Shown here: one piece after another, positions 51,764-63,729 of the stretch
Position numbering within the stretch: position 1 is the stretch's first letter
Layout of the letters: each line of letters begins with the position of its first letter
Assembly (NCBI RefSeq): GCF_963675165.1
Contig: NC_087377.1
Location: 15,372,198-15,436,197, forward strand
DNA length: 64,000 nt
Source of the DNA: Halichondria panicea
Taxonomy: Eukaryota > Porifera > Demospongiae > Suberitida > Halichondriidae
Reading direction: 5' to 3'
Notes under the pieces: generated by a model
The model's database searches: none
The model's input: the letters and a program-made list of their open reading frames with translations, nothing else
Told to the model about the DNA's origin: nothing
Program-made: the position numbers and the translations under genes

Positions 51764-54700
51764 ATGGCAGCTAAGAGTTCCTTGATTGGATGCATTGCTT
51801 TTCTATTTCTCTTGTGTGCTACTACAGTGCAAGGTTAGCTGCACTGAAATACATGAAGCTATAGCTACAAAAGCTTCATGGAGTGCAGTGAAAGTACTGT
51901 TTATGTTCTACATCTATAGGTGGAAACGTAGAGGTGAAACTATCTGAAAATGATTACAGAAGTTCTGAAGCTGAAGGCATGCTCAATGTAGCAATAGTTG
52001 TGTCGGACGCTTCTGATCAAGAGTTCGGAGATCTGCTATTCAATGTGACAGCACTAACTAAGCAGCAATTCAATGAATTTGGAAGCCAACTTTGCAACAA
52101 TGGTCTTGTGCTGCAAACCAGTTCAAGCACCAGACCCGCAGAAGGTAAGCAGGCAGCCACAGTAATCATTGTAAATCTGCTGGCCTGTCTGCATGTCCCT
52201 TTCTTTCTTTTTTTATAGAGGCTGATTTGGAGTCAATGAGTGTGACATGCATAAGACATCTTCTCACACCTACTGAGGAGATCCTTTGCTCATTTATTAT
52301 CACACAAGACACTACTCTTGAATCAGATGAAGTTTTTGCACTTGTTCTTAAAGTTGCTGATGATGCTGGGAATTTGATTGCTCTCGGTGATAATTGTGCT
52401 GTCGCTACCATCTCTACTGGAACAAGCAAAGGTGCAAATTATTCTATAGATGTCACCTATTGCTACCATTTATGTGTTAAATATGTTTACAGGATATTTG
52501 CAAGTAATAGACGAAGTGCGTAAAGTGACCGAAGGAGATTTAACTGTTCACTACATCACCATCAGGAAGAATTTTACTGCTGAATTTCCGGTCGTATTGG
52601 ATATACAGACAGGAGGTTTTGGTGAATTCAATGGACCAAAAGATGGTTTGTATATACATGTATATTGTATACATTGTATATATAGGTACCCTTCAATTAA
52701 CAATTTATATAGTATAAGAGTGGGAACTGAAGTGTTCGGGGGAGAAGCTTCCCCAGGGCCCCTACCTCCCCCCCCACATTGTACAACCCAGTATATACAG
52801 TGGAACCTCTCTATAACGGACACCTTTGGGGAACAATGTTTTGGCCTTTATACAGAGGTGGCCTTTGTTGAGAGGTTGTTTTGTACACAAACTGTTCATT
52901 TGGGACCTGGGTGCCTGGCCGTTATATAGCAACTGGCCTAATTTATTCGTAAGTGGTTGTTAACAAAGCTAGGTTCCACTGTACATGCATGCACATACAC
53001 AGGGAAAGACTACATCTTCAATGGTGGAATTACTAATGGAATTGTCTTTCCCGCTGATGTAAGCACTCTCGAACTTCAACTGGAGATTCTAGATGATTCT
53101 ACAATCGAGGATGATGAATCTGTAACAGTCGTCTTTAACGGTGCAGTGGATGTACCAGGACTAGACATCGTTATTATGCCACCTTCTATCACTGTCACAA
53201 TCAGTGATAATGATGGTACGTTTCAACATAATTATAAAATAGTTACTTACTTTTCACATGCACAGTTGTGACAAGTGGATTTGAAGAGACAAGGGACACC
53301 ATAACTATTATCGAAGGAGGAAGAGTAAGCGTTTGTGTTGAGCTAAAAGGATTCGATCAGTCTAAACTAGAAAGAGGTATTGAGATCGGTATTGAGGCCC
53401 CTCCAAGTAAGCAAAAAAACAAACAAAGGTGTGCAAAGTATTATTGTAAAATATTATTACATTCTGTGTAGGTAGAGACTATTTCTTGAGCGCTCCCCGG
53501 GGTCAGAGTTTGACTGCGTACCTGGAGGTTGAAAGTCCACATTGTGTTGATATTTTCACTTTCTCAAATAAGGCCCCAGAGTTGTTAAAATCGTTTCAAG
53601 TAACGTTGGTTGATCAAAGGCTTGCTCTGATAACTGATAAAGCGAAAAGAGAGCGACATCAGCTGTTGAATATTATTGAGCCACACACACTGACCATCAT
53701 CATAGAGGATGATGATGGTATGTTTATCGTTATGCTAAATAAATTACGTAAATCGATTCGAAATTTTATTTGAGGAAGCCCATGCAGGTTGATTGCACAA
53801 TTGTGTAGCAAGAGTAGACGTCTATATACATTTATTGATTAAAATGTTGATTGCACAATTGTGTAGCAAGAGTAGACGTCTATATACATTTATTGATTAA
53901 AATGTTCGCATAAGTTATGTGAACAGTGAGTATAATTATAGCCTCCAATACACAAGTCATAATGAGGGACATACCAGGAATTACTGAGTTAATTAGTCCA
54001 CGGAACACACACAGAGGCCAGCCACGACTCAAACTTGCTACCATATTTGAGCAACTTTGTGTCACGTTTCCCATGCATCTTAATTCCTAGCCAAGAATTA
54101 GCAATACCACTAATTGTCAGCACTAATACTATATTAGTTGCATGCTAACAATGTGTATGTCCTTATCTTGACACCCAGGTACTCCAAATAGACCTACCAT
54201 TACTGAGCTGGACGTTGTAGAGAAAGACTTAGCATTCGAATGGAGTATAAGAGAAGAGGATGGTCTACGCCCTGTCGACTGTTACTTCGGCAACATAACG
54301 ATTCGAAATCACTACTGGTTCAGTGTACACATTTGATCTTTGTAGTACTAGCAGCCCAAAAGACTTGCAGCATCGGTTCTCTGGTAATATTAACGACACA
54401 AAACAGTACATAGTTGTAGTATGCGCCAGAAATCAGCTCGGTGTGAACTGTTCGGATCCAGTGGTGTATCCGACAGAGATTACGCCTACCCCTATTCTAA
54501 TAGGCACTCCAAATAGACCTACCATTACTGAGCTGGACGTTGTGGATAAAGACAACTTAGCATTTGAATGGAGTATAAGAGAAGAGGATGGTCTACGTCC
54601 TGTCGATTGTTACTTCGGCAACATAACGATTCGAAATCACCAAGGAATAGACGGTTCTGATTCAGGTGGTGATGAAACTACTGGTTTGCTGTACACATTT

Positions 54701-56824
54701 GATCTTTGTAGTACTAGTAGCCCAAAAGACTTGCAGCATCGGTTCTCTGGTAATATTAACTACACCAAACAGTACATAGTTGTAGTATGCGCCAGAAATC
54801 AGCTCGGTGTGAACTGTTCGGATCCAGTGGTGTATCAGACTGACATTACGCCCACTGTCCCTATTCTAATAGGCACTCCAAATAGACCTACCATTACTGA
54901 GCTGGACGTTGTGGAGAAAGACAACTTAGCATTCGAATGGAGTATAAGAGAAGAGGATGATCTACGTCCTGTAGACTGTTACTTTGGCAACGTAACAATT
55001 CGAAATCGCCAAGGAATTGACGGTTCTGATTCAGGCGATGATGAAACTACTGGTTCAGTCTACACATTTGATCTTTGTAGTACTAGCAGCCCAAAAGACT
55101 TGCAGCATCGATTCTCTGGTAATATTAACGACACAAAACAGTACATAGTTGTAGTATGCGCCAGAAATCAGCTCGGTGTGAACTGTTCAGATCCAGTGGT
55201 ATATCAGACTGAGATTACGCCTACCCCTATTCTAATAGGCACTCCAAATAGACCTACCATTACTGAGCTGGACGTTGTGGAGAAAGACTTAGCATTCGAA
55301 TGGAGTATAAGAGAAGAGGATGATCTACGTCCTGTAGACTGTTACTTTGGCAACGTAACAATTCGAAACCGCCAAGAAATAGACGGTTCTGATTCAGATG
55401 GTGATGAAACTACTGGTTCAGTCTACACATTTGATCTTTGTAGTACTAGCAGCCCAAAAGACTTGCAGCATCGGTTCTCTGGTAATATTAACTACACCAA
55501 ACAGTACATAGTTGTAGTATGTGCCAGAAATCAGCTCGGTGTGAACTGTTCAGATCCAGTGGTGTATCAGACTGAGATTACGCCTACCCCTATTCTAATA
55601 GGCACTCCAAATAGACCTACCATTACTGAGCTGGACGTTGTGGAGAAAGACTTAGCATTCGAATGGAGTATAAGAGAAGAGGATGATCTACGTCCTGTAG
55701 ACTGTTACTTTGGCAGCGTAACAATTCGAAACCGCCAAGAAATAGACGGTTCTGATTCAGATGGTGATGAAACTACTGGTTCAGTCTACACATTTGATCT
55801 TTGTAGTACTAGCAGCCCAAAAGACTTGCAGCATCGATTCTCCGATAATATTAACTACACCAAACAGTACATAGTTGTAGTATGTGCCAGAAATCAGCTC
55901 GGTGTGAACTGTTCGGATCCAGTGGTGTATCAGACTGAGATTACGCCCACTGTCCCTATTCTAGTAGGAACTCCAAATAAACCCACCATTACTGAGCTGG
56001 ACGTTGTGGAGAATAACAACTTAGCATTTGAATGGAGTATAAGAGAAGAGGATGGTCTACGCCCTGTCAACTGTTACTTCGGCAACATAACGATTCAAAG
56101 AAGTCAAGAAATTGGCAGTTCTGATTCAGGCGGTGATGAAACTATTAGTTCAGTCTACACATTTGATCTTTGTAGTACTAGCAGCCCAAAAGACTTGCAG
56201 CATCGATTCTCTGGTAATATTGACGATACCAAACAGTACATAGTTGTAGTATGCGCCAGAAATCAGCTCGGTGTGAACTGTTCAGATCCAGTGGTGTATC
56301 AAGCTGAGCACCCGCCCACTGTCCCTATTTTGAGAGCTGGTCCAGGAGTGATCATAGGAGCGATAGTTGTTATGGTGTTGATTTTGTGTTGTTGTCTCAC
56401 TCTGCTCCTGTTGATTATCATATTTTACTGTGGGTGGAGCAGAGAAAAGAGATACTTTCCACAAAGAAGAGGTGAGTGATAGATCTAGTAGTAGCTTTAT
56501 TGAAATAAGAGTACTGCATGTCTATTATATGTGTGGTATACGGGTGTATACTATCTGGAGATGAAATTATTGTGGAAACAGCGAATCATGCATGCAATTA
56601 TTACTAGTATAAGCCAATTGTTGATACATAATTAATTGTTTCCAAACACAGAGAAGAAATTTGCTAAGGAAGCCGCCTACAGGTATGTGCATGATATACT
56701 TAAGAGAGTAATTTATCTGTCTGCATGCATGAACATATTGTTATACCACACATGCAGGCACGGATCAGATGATTCGTTGTCAGAATATGAAGAAGAATTT
56801 GACTTAGAGAAGTCATCGCTTTAA
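51764..56824 (+). CDS. Gene 3: Calx-beta/FN3-like single-pass membrane protein (frameshifted in assembly)
   Basis: Exons 51764-51833 (signal peptide MAAKSSLIGCIAFLFLLC), 51920-52144, 52219-52431, 52493-52645, 53003-53215, 53266-53406, 53472-53717, 54179-56471, 56652-56682 and 56758-56824. Exons 2-7 form three Calx-beta-type domains ending in STGTS, SDNDG and EDDDG loops. Exon 8 holds FN3-like repeats and a membrane segment (VIIGAIVVMVLILCCCLTLLLL). The basic juxtamembrane motif SREKRYFPQRRGE then leads to a short acidic tail SEYEEEFDLEKSSL. The first FN3 unit lacks 38 bp, so the frame meets TGA at 54334-54336, which would give a secreted product of about 472 residues. The later units, membrane segment and tail are intact. 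Gene 4 is the paralogue. A cell-surface adhesion or recognition role is inferred. Confidence 0.8.
52798..52981. mobile_element. CAGTGGAACC-ended MITE, copy 1
   Basis: Ends CAGTGGAACCTCTCTATAAC and AGGTTCCACTG are inverted and TA flanks both sides. It is 184 bp. A second copy is at 59182-59364. It lies in the gene 3 intron 52646-53002. The ends resemble pogo/Tc1-type non-autonomous elements. Confidence 0.85.
53788..53903. repeat. 58-bp perfect tandem duplication in a gene 3 intron
   Basis: GTTGATTGCACAATTGTGTA at 53788 and again at 53846, each followed by the same 38 bp. It is in intron 53718-54178. The rest of that intron shows nothing notable. Confidence 0.9.
54179..56330 (+). repeat. Homogenised FN3-like repeat array of gene 3
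   Basis: One truncated and five whole units, starting at 54179, 54504, 54873, 55239, 55602 and 55968, each 363-369 bp (about 122 residues). The pattern per unit is P.RPTITELDVVEKD.LAFEWSI, then DCYFGN.TIRN, YTFDLCSTSSPKDLQHRFS and QYIVVVCARNQLGVNCSD, which is an FN3-like sandwich with two cysteine pairs. Units differ at few positions, mostly in the acidic loop GSDSGGDE. All sit in one exon, although each unit starts after CTATTCTAATAG, which still looks like a splice acceptor. The first unit lacks 38 bp between AATCAC and TACTGG. Confidence 0.9.
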
Positions 56825-56948
56825 TGAACAACTTAACACATTTCACAGCTGCTAAATGCATAACAAACAACATGTGTTACTGTAACAATTATCATTGTTT
56901 TGTAATGATCTTTACCAAACCCAAGTCAATTAAGTTGTGCGTAGCCTT

Positions 56949-58425
56949 ATGGGGGGTGATCAGTGCCAAAACCTCCAGCTCTTTTTATTTAGTACTAAAA
57001 TCATTTGCAAAGTGAAGTTCTACATACAAATGACGCGCTCTCTCTTATTTGCATGGTGAAGTTCTACATACAAATGATACTCTCATTTGCATGGGGAAGT
57101 TCTACATACACAAATGATACTCTCATCTGCATGGTGAAGTTCTACATACAAATGATACTCTCATGTGCATGGTGAAGTTCTACATACAAATGATACTCTC
57201 ATCTGCATGGTGAAGTTCTACATACAAATGATACTCTCATTTGCATGGTGAAGCTCTACATACAAATGATACTCTCGCATTTGCATAGTTAATTTGCTAA
57301 ACTGGAAACTACTCCTTTTCACCTAAGAAAAGGCTCAGGGGAGAGAGTAATTTTTTTAAACTCCGTTATTGGACACGTCCACTTATGTGACCAAAAAGGA
57401 TTGCCACATGAGCGGGCGTATCCAACACGTAGTTGATATGTTAATTAAAATGTCCGTCTATACTAATTGTGTCCTCCTTCAATATGCCACTATAAATTTA
57501 CAGTTGTCCTATAGGGGCATGCGTGAAGAATGTCACACTCCCACAATGTTAACGTCCTAACAACTTGCGTGCCACCACTCATGCATGTACTATTTCTGTT
57601 GCTATATAGCCTCGAGTATAAAATACATTTCTGACGGTCTGGGATTAAAGCTGAATTAACACCCACACATTATGTAGTTATAGTGGTTTGTTCTAATTGT
57701 ATTCCAACCTTCCCTTTTTAATCCGAGCCCTTCCTTATAGATGGAAAAGGGAGTGGTTTCAAGTCAATGCAAATATATATGAGAGTGTCATTGTAAAACT
57801 AACAAAGCTTATCATTTGCCATGCAGCGTTATTTGTATGTAGAACTTCTCATTTGTATGTAGAACTTTCATTGTATGTAGAACTTCACCATGCAAATAAG
57901 AGCATCATTTATATGTAGAACTTCACCATGCAAATAAGATTATCATTTGTATGTAGAAAATCACCATGAAAATAAGAGAGAGCGTATCATTTGTATGTAG
58001 AACTTCACCATGCAAATGAGAGTATCATTTGTATGTAGAGCTTCACCATGCAAATGAGAGTATCATTTGTATGTAGAACTTCACCATGCAGATGAGAGTA
58101 TCATTTGTATGTAGAACTTCACCATATGCATGCAAATGAGAGTATCATTTGTATGTAGAACTTCACCATGTAAATGAGAGTATCATTTGTATGTAGAACT
58201 TCACCATGCAGATGAGAGTATCATTTGTATGTAGAACTTCCCCATGCAAATGAGAGTATCATTTGTATGTAGAACTTCACCATGCAAATGAGAGTATCAT
58301 TTGTATGTAGAACTTCACCATGCAAATAAGAGAGAGCTCGTCATTTGTATGTAGAACTTCACTATGCAAATGATTTTAGTACTAAATAAAAAGAGCTGGA
58401 GGTTTTGGCACTGATCACCCCCCAT
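56949..58425. mobile_element. 1.48-kb foldback-type element with inverted subterminal minisatellites (hAT-like)
   Basis: Terminal inverted repeats of about 65 bp begin ATGGGGGGTGATCAGTGCC on the left and end GGCACTGATCACCCCCCAT on the right. Flanks GTAGCCTT (56941-56948) and ATAGCCTT (58426-58433) match at 7 of 8 bases, fitting an 8-bp target duplication. Inside the left end about seven 38-bp units (GCATGGTGAAGTTCTACATA plus CAAATGATACTCTCATTT) run to 57285. Inside the right end about fourteen units in reverse complement run from 57830 to 58372. The middle, 57290-57830, has no transposase. It lies between genes 3 and 4. Confidence 0.9.
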
Positions 58426-58433
58426 ATAGCCTT

Positions 58434-59927
58434 GCCAAATTTCTGCATGCCTTAGTGAAAGGTTGCCTCATAAAACTAGTGAAAAATCATCTTCATTTTT
58501 TGTGCTCTGTGACCACTTTAATTTTATAGACCTTGAAGGAACACATGCAGTGTCTCAGTGATGATTGCTTAACATATTGATTAAAGTGCAATACACCATA
58601 AAAGCACAGAGCGTTAAGTGTTCCTTGTATGGAATATAAATTATGCACGTGCACTGAATTACTGTATGTGGTCTGTTTTACTATGCACAGCCTCAGTCCT
58701 GGCCTGTGCATGCTTAACTTAATTTGATTTGTGTGTTACAAACTAAGATTCTGCGAACTCCAGTACATGTATCAAAATTCAAGAGCCTATAATTATTGCT
58801 GAAAACGAACACACTCACACTGAAAAACCTCAAGGACATGTGCTACTAAGTATAACTTAATATAGCCCTTGCACTGCTTACACTTATGAACCTAGCTATA
58901 TAGCTATAGCTATATATAGTATACATTGTATTAAAGATCAATGACATTTCCATAAATTATTGACAGAGTTGAGTTAATATACAGTATTAAGCTCCTTGTG
59001 TGGTATTATTGCTATGGATACAGCTACCCAAGATTTGCTAATTTCCTGTGCATCATAATAATGGTTGTGTACTGACTGCATGTAGTTGCTGGGTAACTGA
59101 CAACACTTCATAGGTATGGAATGTCAAGTTCTTTTGATGTTGGGAGTAATCACTAGGATGTGGATGACCTCAATACTGTAACAGTGGAACCCCTCTATAA
59201 CGGACACCTTTGGGGAACAATTTTATTGCCTTTATACAGACACTGAGGTGGCCTTTGTTGAGAGGTTGTTTTGTACACCAACTGTTCATTTGGGACCTGG
59301 GTGCCTGGCCGTTATATAGCAACTGGCCTTTATTCTGAGGTGGTTGTTAACAGAGGTTCCACTGTATAAAAACCAAGTGATCCCTCCACCCAAACTCATG
59401 CACACACTTCCTTCTATCTAGATCTACAGTCTGTAGTAACATAATATGAAATTAGAGATAAGTTATGACTGCCCATGATCAGACAGAGAATCGATGTTTT
59501 CTAACTTTTAGTATCGTATTTAGCGGGAAAATTACCCGCTATTATAGATCGGATGCATCTAGTATATTATAGATCTCTAAATTGTATACATTTCAATTCA
59601 TTTCCCTTAAAGGTGAAGAGCCAGTCTTCAAGCAAACAGCTAATAACATTTCCCCTATAGACCTAGTAGCTTGTTGTATACGTATAATATTGCTTGATGC
59701 CAAATAATAATTAAAGGACCTATAGGTTACATTCTCCCATGCATGATGCAGATAATTGAAATGTCCATGCAAATTAAAGGCAGCCCCTCCCCCTAAGAGA
59801 ATTGCAACAATTATGATTGACAAATTAGTGCAAATCTACGTCCTGTGGTAACTACTTAATGCTTCGATATTAGAATTTTGACTGTGAACAACTGGAAATA
59901 TCTAACAGTAACAGTAGCGCTTGAGGA
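58434..59927. other. Intergenic region before gene 4
   Basis: Non-coding, AT-rich. Contains the second CAGTGGAACC MITE at 59182-59364 and a short palindrome at about 59523-59553 (TAGCGGGAAAATTACCCGCTA). No gene or clear promoter element was found beyond AT-rich stretches. Confidence 0.5.
59182..59364. mobile_element. CAGTGGAACC-ended MITE, copy 2
   Basis: Begins CAGTGGAACCCCTCTATAACGG and ends CAGAGGTTCCACTG. It is closely similar to 52798-52981 along its whole length (shared GGGACCTGGGTGCCTGGCCG). Right flank TA; the left flank reads TAA, so the target duplication is imperfect. Confidence 0.85.
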
Positions 59928-62900
59928 ATGGCATCAGCACTATTGATTGCTCTTTCTGTTTTGCTTGCAACAGCTACATGTGTGCAAGGTCAAGGTAAGC
60001 AGGCTATAAACTTACTTCTAGATCTAGTATAGACTATACAAAATGGCCAGCAACCAGCTAGCTAGGTCCAGCACTGAGCTGCATGTACAGATATATAGTT
60101 CTGAATGTCATTGTGCATGCATGTAGCTACTGCATGTGTTTCTGTTGTCAATGCAGCATGGTTTGCTCCCTGCAGGTGGTAGCTTGACAGTGAAGCTATC
60201 AGAAGCTGACTTTGCAAACCATGAAGAAGATGGCAACCTGAATATAACACTGACTGTCACCATAGCTGGTATTACACCAGGAACAAACCAGTTGGAGTTC
60301 AGCTTTGAAGCTCTCACTCAAGCTCAATACAATGCTAGATTGGCCTCACCTGAAAATTCGTTTGAGTGTAGCCCGCTGTCTCCACAAGGGGATGACGTTG
60401 CAGAGGGTGAGAGGAGCCGGTTATTATACTGTAGCCGAATAGATACAGCCTAGCTTATTATCACTATGATAATTTGCCTCCTTTTACTATAATTCTATTG
60501 TAGAGGATGATTTGGTCATGACTACCGTCACCTGCTCTGGAGATCCTCCCACGGCACAGGATAACGCTGTCACTCTCGTGTGCTCTATTCCAATCACACA
60601 AGATGGAGTGTATGAGGGAGACGAATATTTGGTGCTCATAATGACAGTCTCAAACGATGGCGGAAACACCGTTGAAGTTGATAGAAACTGTGCAATAGGA
60701 AGAATTCTTGCCAACAATAATCCAGGTACTGTAATCACTACATTGCACAAAACTTTATTAAATTGGTGCAGCTGATTTTTTTGACTTCACACTGACGACA
60801 CTAAGTGGGCCACTAGTCGTGACGGAGGGAGATACATTGAATGTCGAAATCACTAGAAATTTCCCCACGGAGCTACCTATTGAGGTGTCTATTCGCGGAG
60901 ATGGAATAGCAAATTCAGACAACCAAATTCCGTTTGAAGGTACGTATGTAAAAACTAATGGTATACAAGTAAGCATGTATATAATCACGATTATGTCAGC
61001 ATTATAATTATTGCATGATCGTTATCTTATAGGAGAAGATTTTAGTTTGGAGCAACGAAACATCATGTTTCAACCAAATCAAGACACACTGATTATACTG
61101 TTTGAGTTTTTTGAAAATATGGCTCCTGAGTTAACAGAAAATCTGAGAATTTCTATCACTGCAACAATCCAGACGGCAAGTGGTAATGCCATCGATGTTC
61201 CCATTCAACCACCCACCATTGTTGTGTCCATCCTCGATAATGATTGTAAGTCAAATCGTAGCAAGGTGTATTATCGTACATGAGTATAATATGCTTATCA
61301 GGTTTCAAATGCATAGTTAATTGTGAAGTATAATACATGCACTGTATAATACAATTGTATGCGCTATGCATGCACTCTACTTAGCGAGTCTTTCGATTGT
61401 TTTCCATCAGTATGCAAAAACCCTCAGTTTGCCATCGAAATTAAGAGTCTCGTATTTGAAACCCGGTATATATGGTATTTATTCTTAGTATTTCAAAGCC
61501 TGTGTCAAAGAGAAGAGGGTATGATGCGCACTCACTATCTACCCTATATGTAATCACCAAACTTTGAGGCCGATGGGATATAGAATCCAGTAGTGGCAAA
61601 AATCTAGCATTCGGCCCACGCTGTATGTCAAATAATAGTAACTGAGAACAGCTTGAGGTGCATGCCCTCTGTTCTTTACAAGCCAAGCCCTTGACTGTTA
61701 TCACGATTATATATAACAGTTCATGCAGTTTAATTGTGTCCTCATCTCTTCTTGTTTTGTGCAGTGCTTACCAGTGGTTTTGAGAGGAATGAGACTGCCA
61801 TTACTGTCACTGAAGGAGACTCAATTCAACTGTGTGTCGAATTTAAGGACTTCAATTTGTTTGGAAATGAATTTCTCGAGAGACCCGTGGTGATAAATTT
61901 GACCACCACCACCAATGACAATTCGGCTACCAGTGAGTTGGAGTCGCTATAATAAACCATACGTAGGTCTCCTGCATGCGTATTATAAGGATGAAGTTCT
62001 ACTGTTTAGTTTGTAGCAGGAAATTAATGCGTGCACTTATCTTGTTTTCACAGTTGGAACAGATTACACTGTCATGTATCCAGAAGTGATAGACATTCTG
62101 CAATCATTTGCATTCCCATGCTATACAATCCAAACCGCTGGTAACGATCAGGCCGAGAGAACAAGAACGTTTCAAGCCGTACTAGTAGACGAACGGCTTG
62201 CTCTGATAACTGACCCCGGTGAGAGGCAGGCACACATGCAGCTCAACGTTATAAACCCTGGAACTATCACCATCAACATTGAGGATGATGATGGTAAGTG
62301 CTACACTCCCGCATGGTGTTAGTATAACTATAATGCATGCATGACATCATATATAATATATAGTCGGTACACAATTGTATACGCGCATGTATACAATTGT
62401 GTTTTTAGTTTATGTATACATGCAGTACATATAACAGATACCCATGCACTGAGATTGTGAAATAATAGAAGGATAATTATATAAGTATGTCGAGAACACA
62501 CTCCAGAAACTAATTTTATACCATTATAATTGTTATGATAAATGCATGTTATGTACTTACAATTATACTGTGATTGGAAGTCAACCAGCCAATGAACGTA
62601 ACTATACGCCCATGAACTATCATAGGCATAATAGGCATTTTTAAAACTCTTTGAAGCTTAGCCACCCACTCTGTCAACATCATGAATATACATAACATTA
62701 TAATGCCGCCCTTGTCAGAATAGCAAGGCAAAATGACAACATTCTGTACAATATTAATTACGATATACTAAGTTTTATCGCCTTGCGAGTCTATCAGGTT
62801 TAATAGTTCAAAATTGTTGATGCCATTGCACAAGTATCAAGTGCTGCATGAAAACTTAAATCATTTGTATTCCCATATGCTCTACAATCCAAACATTCCA

Positions 62901-63729
62901 AGCAAAATAGGTGGTAACTATGTTCTGCAGTATTCACAAGTTGTCAAAATATGAATTCAATACAATTATCACCTTATGAGTCATTGATAGGAACCCACAG
63001 AGTCCATAGGTCTGTGATAATTAAGGATTGTTAAGTACAGCTGTTAATATGTGTTAATTGACTTGACCACATGTCAAATGAAAAGATTTCCCAGTAGTAA
63101 AGGTTTCTTATACCAAACTGCATAGCAACTCTTCGCTAGAACACACTATATGGCCAGATACTCTCTCCATGCACTTATGCACCCACATGCACACAAATGC
63201 ACGCACATACACACGCACACAGGCACCCCAAACACGCCAATAGTCGTATTTGGCAATGGCCCCACTTTTCAATGGCAGACAGACGAGGAAGACGAGGCTC
63301 GTCCTGTGAACTGTCACTATGGCAACGTCACTGTCCGAACACCAGAAGGCAGCGAAAATGTCGTACAGTTCGACTTCTGTGACGGTTTCGACGGGCCAGG
63401 CTCCGAATTTGACCTACCAGATTTCGATACATCCAACATGTACACGGTGATAGTGTGTTCCCAAAATCGGCTAGGAACTTCTTGTACTGAACCTTTGATC
63501 CATACACCACCACCCCCCACCATAGCCCCGCCCACTACCACAGCTCAGCCCACTATTATAGCCATACCGGGTATGACAGGCCTTCAAAGTGGAGCAATTA
63601 TCGGCATTGTTGTTGGCGGCGTGTTGCTAGGATGCTGCCTCTTATGGTTGCTACTACTACTCTTGTTGTTGCTACTGTGTTGCTGTTGTAAGCGGAACAG
63701 AGAGAAAAGATACTTTCCTCAAAAACGAG
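59928..63729 (+). CDS. Gene 4: Calx-beta/FN3-like single-pass membrane protein, 3' end outside window
   Basis: Exons 59928-59994 (signal peptide MASALLIALSVLLATATC), 60176-60406, 60504-60725, 60772-60939, 61033-61245, 61765-61932, 62054-62293 and 63223-63729, all phase 1. Three Calx-beta-type domains (exons 2+3, 4+5, 6+7) end in LANNNP, LDNDC and EDDDG loops. One FN3-like unit follows (PIVVFGNGPTFQWQTDEEDE, then VNCHYGNVTV and YTVIVCSQNRLGTSC), then a P/T-rich stalk and a membrane segment (IIGIVVGGVLLGCCLLWLLL). The juxtamembrane motif CCCCKRNREKRYFPQKRG is almost that of gene 3. The acidic tail exons should lie just past 64000. The introns 61246-61764 and 62294-63222 hold only AT-rich DNA and GCATGC-type motifs. 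Confidence 0.85.

Noticed and set aside
56949-58425. Regularly spaced direct repeats resembling a CRISPR array
   Set aside because: Units are contiguous 38-bp tandem copies without unique spacers, appear in both orientations and sit inside terminal inverted repeats of a eukaryotic mobile element.
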